Positions 1 through 6,629 of a DNA stretch of 8,170 nucleotides are shown here, in pieces. How positions within the stretch are numbered: position 1 is the stretch's first letter; the number at the start of each line of letters is the position of its first letter. This DNA is from Myxococcales bacterium. GTDB taxonomy: Bacteria > Myxococcota > Polyangia > Fen-1088. Both the position numbers and the translations under genes were made by a program. The notes under the pieces were generated by a model. It ran no database searches and was not told the origin of the DNA. It saw only the letters and a list, made by a program, of their open reading frames with translations. The stretch lies in contig PMLH01000115.1 in assembly GCA_003159055.1 (NCBI GenBank), forward strand, positions 1 through 8,170. Reading direction: 5' to 3'.

Positions 1-27
1 GCGGCGGTGTCTGCGGCGGTCGAGGCA

Positions 28-1059
28 CTAGAACGGAATCAGCAGCCGCTTGCGTTCCCGCATGAAACAGTGGGGATCGCGGGCCGAAAGCTCCGGCAGC
101 CCAGCACCGTGCGCGACCGCAAGGCAGCCGCCACACCGATTGCGGACGCGACAGAAGCGACAAGCACGACTGCCCGTGCGATAGCGTTTGGCCGCGCTTG
201 AAGCATAAATCTGAGAAAGACTGGATTCCAACAGGTTGCCAATCGCCGATGGGAACTTGCGACAGGCGTGAACTTGGCCGTCGGGCAGCACGGCAACAAA
301 ATTGAAGGCCGCCCCGCAGCCGAAGCCGGTGCACCCGCGCGTGAGAGGACGGTGAAAGTGATACCGTAGGATATTGAAGAGACCGTCTTTGAAGTGCAGA
401 TGGGGATTGGTTCGCGAGGCCGCGACGTAGCGCTTGAGCAACTCGACATACTCTTCCCTGTCGGGCAGTTCCAGATCCGCGCCTGCGCCGACCTGTGATA
501 AGCGATTGAACGTGAATCGGTCCACCTGGCCTCGCAACTCGCACGCCAGTGGCAGAATTTCCGCCATGTTGCCCTTGTGAAGGGTGAGCATGACCTGGCT
601 TTTCACCTTCAGCTTCCGCAACACGGGAAGGAAATCGAGCACGCGTTGGAAATGCCCGGCGCCGCGGATCTGGTCGTTGTAGTCGCGTCGACCTTCGAGG
701 CTGACCTGAAAATAGGTCGGCCTGCGCAGCTCGACGATGTCGGCCAACTGCGCTTCCGTCACCGGATTGCCAAGAATGGAAATCGCACAATCAGTTTCCG
801 CAATGGCACGGTAAAGCGACCGAAAATGTGGATATAGGAATGGATTCCCTCCAGTCAGGCAGACCTGGCCACTGACGTTGGCCCCGCGACAAAAGTCCAA
901 GAAGCTTTCCAGCACCCGCTCCGCTTGGGCAAGCGACAAAGACCCGACCAGGGTCCGGTCATAGCAATGCCGGCACGAAAGCTCGCACGCATTGGTCAGG
1001 TGCCATTGCAGGGTAAACGACGCCGTCTTGCGCCCGAAAATTCGTCCGTCTCGAAGCAT
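28..1059 (-). CDS. sbtM: Radical SAM/SPASM peptide maturase, SbtM-like (selenobiotic / thio(seleno)oxazole family)
   Basis: The 343-residue protein is complete, with ATG at 1059 and a TAG stop. Seen: the radical SAM 4Fe-4S motif CX3CX2C at C25, C29 and C32, followed by Y33; a GGNP motif at 70-73 (SAM binding); and a cysteine-rich C-terminal SPASM-type domain with C243, C248, C266, C300, C303, C309, C312 and C331, enough for two auxiliary Fe-S clusters. The segment around 242-275 (GCTGFGCGAAFNF, then LPDGQVHACRKFP, then IGN) and the close RDPHCF match what I remember of the SbtM maturases, which modify short ribosomal peptides that often contain Cys or selenocysteine. The radical SAM/SPASM assignment is firm; the SbtM subfamily comes from recall and could be another peptide-modifying SPASM group. 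No convincing ribosome-binding site precedes the ATG. No substrate peptide is visible in the window; only 27 bases lie downstream of the stop before the window edge. The 163 bases upstream are GC-rich and contain no ATG on this strand. Confidence 0.8.
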   Translation of the reverse strand: MLRDGRIFGRKTASFTLQWHLTNACELSCRHCYDRTLVGSLSLAQAERVLESFLDFCRGANVSGQVCLTGGNPFLYPHFRSLYRAIAETDCAISILGNPVTEAQLADIVELRRPTYFQVSLEGRRDYNDQIRGAGHFQRVLDFLPVLRKLKVKSQVMLTLHKGNMAEILPLACELRGQVDRFTFNRLSQVGAGADLELPDREEYVELLKRYVAASRTNPHLHFKDGLFNILRYHFHRPLTRGCTGFGCGAAFNFVAVLPDGQVHACRKFPSAIGNLLESSLSQIYASSAAKRYRTGSRACRFCRVRNRCGGCLAVAHGAGLPELSARDPHCFMRERKRLLIPF

Positions 1060-1222
1060 GCTTGCCGCGGCGGCCGCCGGCCGCGTGGACCTTAGATTAC
1101 CACTGAGGGGACGTCACCGTCCGAACGACGAGGGCGAATACCCTGACGTGTCTAACCGAGGAGTGAGGCAGCGGGCGAAGGCCGCGGCAGCGACGGCGAC
1201 GGGAGAATTTGAATCAGTAGTG

Positions 1223-1456
1223 CTAGGCTTCCGGCTTCAACGGTCGGTTGGGGTACAGGCTCACGAAGAGCTGGACCAGCTGCTTTCGTCGGACTGGATT
1301 CTGCTTGGGTATCGTCGAGTCGCACCCTCGGCACAGATAGATGAGCTCCACGCCGGGCGTCCCGTCGATACGGGTGTAGTCGAAGCGAATGATGATCGGC
1401 TTGTCGTCGCTCTCGACGCCGCATAATTCGCATCGGAACGAGTTGTGCATCGCCAT
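1223..1456 (-). CDS. Small CXXC-CXXC putative zinc-binding protein, function unknown
   Basis: I do not recognise this 77-residue protein. It has two CXXC knuckles (C9/C12 and C42/C45) separated by 29 residues, the usual layout of a zinc-ribbon fold. Between them lies an IIIRFDY...GVELIYLC pattern that reads like two beta strands. The tail is basic then hydrophobic (VRRKQLVQLFVSLYP). It is on the same strand as the radical SAM gene 163 bases downstream, so co-transcription is possible but not shown. The reading frame stays open far upstream, antisense to the desaturase remnant, so the start is uncertain. ATG at 1456 is chosen because the protein-like composition begins there; the next ATG is two codons further in, at 1450. 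No good ribosome-binding site is seen. Evidence that it is real is the paired cysteine motifs and the natural amino-acid composition. It could be a nucleic-acid-binding or regulatory zinc ribbon. Confidence 0.55.
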   Translation of the reverse strand: MAMHNSFRCELCGVESDDKPIIIRFDYTRIDGTPGVELIYLCRGCDSTIPKQNPVRRKQLVQLFVSLYPNRPLKPEA

Positions 1457-1552
1457 CGTCTGACCGGCGCAGCATAGCCCATCCACGGGCTCGGGGCAGG
1501 AATCTCGCGACGCTTCCTGGCATGCGGTAGACAGCAAGAGCGCACCCTCAAG

Positions 1553-2041
1553 ATGCGCGCATCGCTGCGAGGATCGGGGGGCTGGAAGACACTGGGGGAT
1601 GGTCCCGGAATCGACTTCCTGCCTCCGGCGGTCCTCGGCTTGGCCTTTCTCCTCGTCGGCGGAACGCACGCGCTGGTTTGGGGATTCATGGTGTCCACCG
1701 TCCTGCTGTGGCACGGTTCGTTCGCCATCAATTCCTTGACCCATCTGTTCGGAGCCCAGCGGTATGCAACCAAGGACAATTCGCGAAATCATTGGCTGCT
1801 GGCAATCATCACCTCGGGCGAGGGGTGGCACAACAACCATCACCACTACCCAAGTGCGGGCCGGCAAGGCTTCTTCTGGTGGGAGGTCGACACGACCTAT
1901 TGGGTTCTCCGCATTTGGCAGGCGATGGGGCTGATTTGGGATCTCCGCGAACCACCGCCAAAGGTGCTTGCTGGCCCCCTGGTGGCCCAGATTAGGCCGG
2001 CAAAGCCAGTCAGTCCGATCATTGCGGGCCACCCGGCGTGA
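1553..2041 (+). pseudogene. 5'-truncated acyl (delta-9 type) fatty acid desaturase remnant
   Basis: The frame holds only the C-terminal half of a membrane fatty acid desaturase. Recognisable sequence starts at about base 1604 (IDFLPPAVLGLAFLLVGG) and includes a membrane segment, the WHGSFAINSLTHLFG region (residues 53-67 from the ATG at 1553), and the third histidine box EGWHNNHHHY (90-99) that helps bind the di-iron centre. The family is normally around 300-400 residues with two earlier histidine boxes (HR...H and HR..HH). Both are absent: the region 1457-1600, read in all three plus frames, shows nothing like them, and an in-frame TAG sits at 1475-1477. The residual 145 codons have no internal stop, so the loss is either recent or the fragment is kept. 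Without boxes 1 and 2 it cannot form the di-iron site, so I call it a pseudogene. An intact enzyme would have supplied double bonds for the downstream cyclopropane synthase. Confidence 0.8.
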
Positions 2042-2117
2042 GGGCTCTGGTAATTCGGGCTGCTTGCCGCCCAGGGTGACCAATCGACCGCTCGCCGTGC
2101 GGAGTAGCTGGGAATCC

Positions 2118-2130
2118 GCGCAACGTGCGC
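2118..2130. repeat. Short inverted repeat just upstream of the FAD oxidoreductase
   Basis: GCGCA - acg - TGCGC is a perfect 5-base-arm inverted repeat ending 13 bases before the ATG at 2144. It could be half of an operator or a small hairpin near the translation start. It is short enough to arise by chance in GC-rich DNA. Confidence 0.25.
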
Positions 2131-2143
2131 TAGATTTCGGACC

Positions 2144-3358
2144 ATGTTAGTCCACGATGTGCTTGTCATCGGCGGCGGACCGGCTGGAAGCACTTGTGCG
2201 CGCTTCTTGGCTCGGGCTGGTTTGCAGGTCGCCGTGGTGGATCGCGCCCAGTTTCCAAGGGTCAAGTTGTGCTCGGGCTGGCTTTCGCCGTCCCTCTGGG
2301 ACGTTCTCGAGATATTGCCGTCCGACTATCCCGGTGGACGCTGGGAGTGGCAAACCTGCCACATCCGCTACGGTGGCGAGGGTCATGCCATTCCGTGCCA
2401 CGGGTGGTTCGTGCGTCGATTTGAATTCGACGATTTTCTCTTGCGCACAAGTGGGGCGCAGCTCCACCTCGGTGTTTCAGTCGGCGACATCGCGCGCGAT
2501 GGAGACGGATTGTGGGCGGTCGGCGATCTGCACGCCCGGCACCTGGTTGGCGCGGGCGGGACGCATTGCCCCGTCGCGCGCCTGTGCGATCCACCGCGAC
2601 CGATGGGGCCGGTCGGCGTGCAGGAACACGAGTTCCGCGCCGACCCGGTGGCCGTTGCGCGCACGCGCGTCGGCCGGGATGGCGAGCCCGAGCTGCTCTT
2701 GCACGACGATCTGTCCGGCTATTCCTGGAACGTGCCCAAGACCGACTGGCTCAACGTCGGCACCGGAACCGTGGATCCCAAAGAGGTCCGAGCGGCGTGG
2801 CAAGTCGCACGGGCCAATTTCCGCGCGGCAGGCCACCTGCCTTCGGGCACAGACGTCGATCTGGACGCGATGAAGGGCTACTCCTACTACCTCTACCATC
2901 CCGAGCACCTGCGCAAGGCGGCACGCGTCGATGCCGATGGCAAGGGAGGTGTCTACCTGATCGGCGACAGTCTGGGGCTGGCGCAGCCGATCACCGCTGA
3001 AGGGATCTTGCCCGCCGTGATCTCCGGTCGTTTGCTTGCCGACGCGATTATCGCCGGTGAACCGGCGAGCTATCCCGCCCGTCTTGCCGCCCATCCGGTT
3101 CTGGCAGACTACCAGCGCGTGTACCGCTTGCGCGAAACCGCCAGATCCCTGCGCCGACGGTTTTCCCGATCCTCACCTGCGCAGCCGACGCCGCCTTCTA
3201 GCAGTCTCCTCGCGCGCACATCCAGACACGCGGTCAGCAAGGGCTTCGCCTGGATGTTCTCGGGTGCGCGCCTGCCTGCGCCCCATCTCATCGACTTCGC
3301 CTTGGACCGGGCCGACGTCTGGCTCGGTCGGGATCGAGCATCGGAAGGTGTAACTTGA
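2144..3358 (+). CDS. FAD-dependent oxidoreductase, geranylgeranyl-reductase family
   Basis: The 404-residue protein has an N-terminal dinucleotide fold GGGPAGS at 10-16 with the ribose-binding acidic residue D33. It then shows the family signature FPRVKLCSG (37-45; compare the PxxKxCxG of geranylgeranyl reductases), the mid-domain GAGGTHCPVAR (136-146), the GYSWNVPK...NVGTG substrate/flavin motif (192-208), and the second FAD motif GDSLGLAQPITAEGI (274-288). Family members use FAD to reduce isolated C=C bonds in isoprenoid lipids, and other members act as lipid or aromatic monooxygenases. The C-terminal 80 residues contain a basic cluster (RSLRRRF), a Pro/Ser-rich linker and a hydrophobic/amphipathic end (FAWMFSGARLPAPHLIDFAL), consistent with membrane association. 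Its stop overlaps the start of the cyclopropane synthase, so the two are translationally coupled and probably act on the same lipids. The start is placed by the motif directly after it; the ribosome-binding site is weak. The exact substrate is not determinable. Confidence 0.85.
   Translation: MLVHDVLVIGGGPAGSTCARFLARAGLQVAVVDRAQFPRVKLCSGWLSPSLWDVLEILPSDYPGGRWEWQTCHIRYGGEGHAIPCHGWFVRRFEFDDFLLRTSGAQLHLGVSVGDIARDGDGLWAVGDLHARHLVGAGGTHCPVARLCDPPRPMGPVGVQEHEFRADPVAVARTRVGRDGEPELLLHDDLSGYSWNVPKTDWLNVGTGTVDPKEVRAAWQVARANFRAAGHLPSGTDVDLDAMKGYSYYLYHPEHLRKAARVDADGKGGVYLIGDSLGLAQPITAEGILPAVISGRLLADAIIAGEPASYPARLAAHPVLADYQRVYRLRETARSLRRRFSRSSPAQPTPPSSSLLARTSRHAVSKGFAWMFSGARLPAPHLIDFALDRADVWLGRDRASEGVT
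3343..3348 (+). promoter_or_regulatory. Ribosome-binding site supporting the TTG start of cfa
   Basis: GGAAGG lies six bases before the TTG at 3355, inside the end of the preceding gene. It supports TTG as the real start. This start overlaps the upstream TGA as TTGA, the TTG version of the common ATGA coupling. Confidence 0.6.
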
Positions 3359-4509
3359 TTCAAGTCGCGCAGAGGTTGCTGTCCGTCTTCGACGATCGTC
3401 GCGCCGCCGAAACCATGCGCGAGCTTCTCCAGCGCGCTGGCATCACCATCGGAGGCGATGCCCCGTGGGACATCCAAGTTCACGACGAGCGGGTCTATGT
3501 GCGCGCCCTGCGCGATGGCACGCTTGGCGTGGGCGAGTCCTACGTCGAGGGCTGGTGGGACTGCCCGGCCATCGATCAGATGTTCGAACGAATCACGCGG
3601 GCAAAGCTGGAACTGGTGCTGCGCGAGAGCTGGGTCTTGCTGGCGAACGCCGTCAAGGCGCGCATCATCAACCTACAGGCTGCCCGAGCCTTCGAGGTGG
3701 GCGAGCGCCACTACGACGTGGGCAACGATCTGTACCGAGCCATGCTCGGCCAGCGCATGGTTTACACCTGCGCGTACTGGAAGAAGGCCGACAACCTGGA
3801 CGCCGCCCAGCAGGCCAAGCTCGATCTGGTCTGTCGCAAGATCGGTGCCCGTCCAGGCATGCGCATTCTGGACCTTGGCTGCGGTTGGGGCGGGTTTGCA
3901 GCATTTGCCGCCGAAAACTATGGGGCAAGCGTCGTCGGCTACACTGTGTCGCGCGAGCAGTGGGCGTGGGCCAAAGAGCACCATGCGAAGTTGCCGGTCG
4001 ACATCCGACTGGACGACTACCGAAAAGCGACGGGCAGCTACGACGCCGTGGTTTCGATCGGACTTATGGAACACGTCGGTCCCAAGAACTATCGCGCCTA
4101 CATGGAACTGGCAGCGCGCTGTTTGGTGCCTGGGGGAATCGTCTTTGTCCACACCATCGGTGGTGATGAACCACGCACCCAGATCGATCCTTGGTACCAC
4201 AAGTACATCTTCCCCAACGCCGTCATCCCCACCTTGGGACAACTGGCAACGGCCATGGACGAAATATTGGTTGTGGAAGACGTCCACAACATCGGACCAG
4301 ACTACGACCGTACCTTGATGGCGTGGTGGACGAATTTCGATCGGGCGTGGCCGAATCTGTGCGCGCGCTACGGCGCCCACTTCTACCGCATGTGGAAGTT
4401 CTATCTCATGACCAGCGCCGCCCAATTCCGCGCCCGCGCCCTCAATCTGTATCAAATCACCGCTACGACCACAGGCACGCCACAGCCGTCGACCGCCCGG
4501 GCAACCTGA
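3355..4509 (+). CDS. cfa: Cyclopropane-fatty-acyl-phospholipid synthase
   Basis: The enzyme adds a methylene from S-adenosylmethionine across the cis double bond of an acyl chain already in a membrane phospholipid, on the cytoplasmic face of the inner membrane. The protein has 384 residues against 382 in E. coli Cfa and aligns without gaps up to the active site, so residue numbers coincide. The N-terminal domain (LLQRAGITIGGDAPWDIQV, ESYVEGWW) is followed by the methyltransferase domain with the SAM loop LDLGCGWGG at 172-180. The catalytic/bicarbonate residues of E. coli are all present: C139 (YTCAYW), E239 (LMEHVGPKNY), H266 (VHTIG) and Y317 (DYDRTLMAW). HKYIFPNAVIP (282-292) and the MWKFYL...FRAR tail are also conserved. 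Only the last ten or so residues are divergent. The start is TTG, coupled to the FAD oxidoreductase. All residues for true cyclopropanation are intact, though Cfa homologues paired with flavoenzymes can instead make methylene or methyl branches. Confidence 0.95.
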   Translation: MIQVAQRLLSVFDDRRAAETMRELLQRAGITIGGDAPWDIQVHDERVYVRALRDGTLGVGESYVEGWWDCPAIDQMFERITRAKLELVLRESWVLLANAVKARIINLQAARAFEVGERHYDVGNDLYRAMLGQRMVYTCAYWKKADNLDAAQQAKLDLVCRKIGARPGMRILDLGCGWGGFAAFAAENYGASVVGYTVSREQWAWAKEHHAKLPVDIRLDDYRKATGSYDAVVSIGLMEHVGPKNYRAYMELAARCLVPGGIVFVHTIGGDEPRTQIDPWYHKYIFPNAVIPTLGQLATAMDEILVVEDVHNIGPDYDRTLMAWWTNFDRAWPNLCARYGAHFYRMWKFYLMTSAAQFRARALNLYQITATTTGTPQPSTARAT

Positions 4510-4558
4510 CTTGACTCAGTTTGACCGGCGTTCGCCTTCCCGAGGCGCTAGAACCTCC

Positions 4559-4571
4559 CGCGATAGTCGCG
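4559..4571. repeat. Short inverted repeat in the ftsH leader
   Basis: CGCGA - tag - TCGCG is a perfect inverted repeat with 5-base arms and a 3-base spacer, 41 bases before the ftsH ATG and within the 103-base cfa-ftsH gap. It has no U-tract, so it is not a good terminator. It might be an operator half-site or an mRNA hairpin. Otherwise this gap shows only the ftsH ribosome-binding site. Confidence 0.25.
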
Positions 4572-4604
4572 CGCTGCCGGGTGCGTGACCATCGAAGAAA
4601 GAGC

Positions 4605-4608
4605 GAGG
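4605..4608 (+). promoter_or_regulatory. Ribosome-binding site of ftsH
   Basis: GAGG followed by an A-rich spacer (GAGGAAAAATG) sits four bases before the ATG at 4613. It fixes the ftsH start against other nearby frames. Confidence 0.65.
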
Positions 4609-4612
4609 AAAA

Positions 4613-6511
4613 ATGGCCGAGGCGGAACCGAAAAACCGAGAAACGAGACCACCGGGAGGAGCACCGCCCGAGCAGTCGACCTCGCGCCGGATGTTGCTGA
4701 TGCTTCCGCTCATGTTGTTGGCGATGTGGTTATGGAAAACCACCAGCGAAGGCGCCGGGCAGCCTTCCGTCCCCTACTCGCAGCTTTACCAATGGATCGA
4801 ACAGGGCAAGGTCGAGTCGGTCGTGTTCGATGGCGAGGTTCTTGATGCCAGCTTGAGCAATCCAGAAAAGCTGGATGGCCACGCGATCAAGGAACTTCAC
4901 GCGAACATCGCTGCCAACGATGCTCAGCTCTTGCCTCTGCTTCGCCAAAAAGGGGTGCGCATCACCGTCAAGAGCCAGAAGCAGCCCTTCGCCTTTCAAA
5001 TGCTGATGACGCTGCTGCCCTGGGCCCTCATCATCGGGGTATGGTTCTGGATGTCGAAGCGGACCAAGGGGATGCTGGGCTCGGGCGGACTTTTCGGTGG
5101 CATCGGCAGAAATCAGAGCCGCAAATTCGACAAGGCGACGTCGGTCAACGTGACGTTCGACGATATCGCGGGGCTGAAGGCAGCCAAGTCGGACCTGCAA
5201 GAGATCGTGCAGTTTCTCAAAGAGCCCGAGCGTTTCCAGCGTCTCGGCGGAAAGGTTCCACGGGGGGTGCTCCTGGCCGGGCCACCAGGCACCGGAAAGA
5301 CCCTCTTGGCCCGTGCCGTGGCCGGGGAATCTGGGGTCCCCTTCTTCTCCATCAGCGCCTCGGAATTCATCGAGATGTTCGTGGGTTTAGGGGCGGCGCG
5401 CGTCCGCGATCTGTTCAAGGAGGCCAAGAAGAGCGCGCCCACCATCGTGTTCATCGACGAAATCGATGCCGTGGGGCGCTCGCGCGGGACCGGGCTTGGC
5501 GGAGGCAACGACGAGCGCGAACAGACGCTGAACCAGTTGCTCTCGGAGATGGACGGGTTCGACCGCACGGATCTGGTCGTGGTTATCGCCGCCACCAACC
5601 GCCCCGATGTCCTGGATCCGGCGCTGCTGCGACCGGGCCGCTTCGACCGCCGAATCCTGGTCGACCGACCCGAGTTGGCGGCGCGCAGGGCGATCCTCGG
5701 CGTGCACGCCAAAGGGAAACCGCTCGCGGCCGATGTCGACCTGCAGATCATCGCCGAGAACACGCCCGGTTTCTCGGGCGCGGATCTCGCCAACCTCGTC
5801 AACGAGGCCGCGCTGTCGGCCACGCGCAAGGGAGGAGACAACCTGGCGGCCGACGACTTCGCGGAGGCCTTCGACAAGATCGTGCTCGGCGACCCGCGCG
5901 AGTCGAAGCTGGATGCGAAGGAAAAGCGTCGTGTCGCGGTTCACGAGGCCGGCCATGCGGTCGTCGCGCGCTTCTCGCCCGAGGCCGAGCCACTTCATCG
6001 CGTAACCATCATCCCGCGTGGGATGGCGCTTGGGGCGACACAACAGAGCCCGGGTGCCGATCGCCACCTGATGGCGCAAGCAGAGCTCGAGTCCCGTCTA
6101 CGTGTCCTGATGGGTGGCTACGCGTCCGAACGTCTGATCTTGGGCAGCATCTCGACGGGTGCCGAGAACGACCTCAAGGAAGCCACCCGGCTGGCTTCGC
6201 ACATGGTGGCCCACTATGGAATGAGCGAGCGTTTGGGCCCCGCGTACTACGACCACGAGGCCGAGCACCCGTTCCTCGGCCAGCGCATGGGAAGTGATAG
6301 TGGAACGAGCCCCTCGACGATTGGCGTGATCGAAGAGGAAGCTCGGAGGCTCCTCGGTCGCGCGCTGGAAGAGGCGAATGCGATGCTGGCCAAGCAGCGA
6401 GGGTTGCTCGACCGCTTGGTTGCGGCGCTGCTCGAGCACGAGACGCTAGAGCGCGAGGATCTCGCTGCAATCCTTGGGGTAGCCGTCGAGAAGATCACCG
6501 TGCTCTCCTAA
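4613..6511 (+). CDS. ftsH: ATP-dependent zinc metalloprotease FtsH
   Basis: The membrane-anchored AAA+ protease is 632 residues long (E. coli 644). Domains in order: a polar, proline-containing N-terminal extension (1-26); transmembrane helix 1 (about 27-41); a periplasmic FtsH_ext domain (about 45-125); transmembrane helix 2 (about 129-147); the AAA module with Walker A GPPGTGKT (223-230), the pore loop MFVG (255-258), Walker B IVFIDEID (278-285) and the second region of homology with arginine fingers ([10 protein letters not shown]...RPGRFDRR, 327-347); and the M41 peptidase with HEAGH (444-448, zinc ligands H444/H448, catalytic E445) and the third zinc ligand in [10 protein letters not shown] (D520). 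All catalytic residues are present. It pulls membrane and some cytosolic proteins through a hexameric ring and degrades them. It lies 103 bases after cfa and 118 bases before the likely kinase start. Slight oddities are GLGAA instead of the usual GVGAS after the pore loop, and [11 protein letters not shown] where ALGxTxxLPxED is usual. It may be one of several FtsH paralogues. Confidence 0.95.
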   Translation: MAEAEPKNRETRPPGGAPPEQSTSRRMLLMLPLMLLAMWLWKTTSEGAGQPSVPYSQLYQWIEQGKVESVVFDGEVLDASLSNPEKLDGHAIKELHANIAANDAQLLPLLRQKGVRITVKSQKQPFAFQMLMTLLPWALIIGVWFWMSKRTKGMLGSGGLFGGIGRNQSRKFDKATSVNVTFDDIAGLKAAKSDLQEIVQFLKEPERFQRLGGKVPRGVLLAGPPGTGKTLLARAVAGESGVPFFSISASEFIEMFVGLGAARVRDLFKEAKKSAPTIVFIDEIDAVGRSRGTGLGGGNDEREQTLNQLLSEMDGFDRTDLVVVIAATNRPDVLDPALLRPGRFDRRILVDRPELAARRAILGVHAKGKPLAADVDLQIIAENTPGFSGADLANLVNEAALSATRKGGDNLAADDFAEAFDKIVLGDPRESKLDAKEKRRVAVHEAGHAVVARFSPEAEPLHRVTIIPRGMALGATQQSPGADRHLMAQAELESRLRVLMGGYASERLILGSISTGAENDLKEATRLASHMVAHYGMSERLGPAYYDHEAEHPFLGQRMGSDSGTSPSTIGVIEEEARRLLGRALEEANAMLAKQRGLLDRLVAALLEHETLEREDLAAILGVAVEKITVLS

Positions 6512-6566
6512 CGCAACCAAGGCCAAGGCGACATCGACTTGGTGCGGCTTGTGGATAGCGCAAGCC
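6512..6566 (+). terminator. Possible weak terminator or attenuating hairpins after ftsH
   Basis: Two stems follow the ftsH stop directly. CGCAACCAAG (6512-6521) can pair with CTTGGTGCG (6538-6546) with one bulged base. GGCTTG (6546-6551) pairs perfectly with CAAGCC (6561-6566) around a 9-base loop. A short ATTTT run follows about seven bases after the second stem. The stems are modest and the T-run is short and distant, so partial read-through into the kinase gene is likely. The hairpins argue against the kinase starting at the TTG at 6549, inside the second stem. Confidence 0.3.
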
Positions 6567-6629
6567 AGAAGCATTTTCCTCTTCGAGGATGCGACATTTG
6601 GCGCGAATGTCTGCCACAATAGACGCCTC

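Noticed and set aside
1065..1086. A GC-only palindromic stretch (GCGGCCGC-like) before the radical SAM start.
   Set aside because: It is low-complexity GC sequence without a T-run or a positioned partner; no specific function can be supported.
1060..1222. A possible short precursor peptide gene directly upstream of the radical SAM gene.
   Set aside because: Read on the minus strand it has no ATG, and the only GTG-started frame found is a few codons long and lacks cysteines.
1223..2083. A 286-codon open frame on the minus strand running through the desaturase remnant into the small CXXC protein.
   Set aside because: Upstream of 1456 its translation is low-complexity and is the antisense of the clear desaturase sequence on the plus strand; only the last 77 codons look like a protein.
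2477..3094. A 205-codon minus-strand frame inside the FAD oxidoreductase, and a similar 260-codon frame at 3673-4455 inside cfa.
   Set aside because: Both are antisense to proteins with strong family motifs and contain no domain I can identify.
4510..4541. A heat-shock-like promoter (CTTGAC followed by C-rich sequence) before ftsH.
   Set aside because: The -35-like element is present, but no CCCCAT-type -10 lies at the right spacing, and a second TTGACC has no -10 partner at 16-18 bases.
5041..6297. A 418-codon plus-strand frame inside ftsH.
   Set aside because: It is a +1 shadow of ftsH, extremely rich in Arg and Gly, and the ftsH frame has every catalytic motif without interruption.
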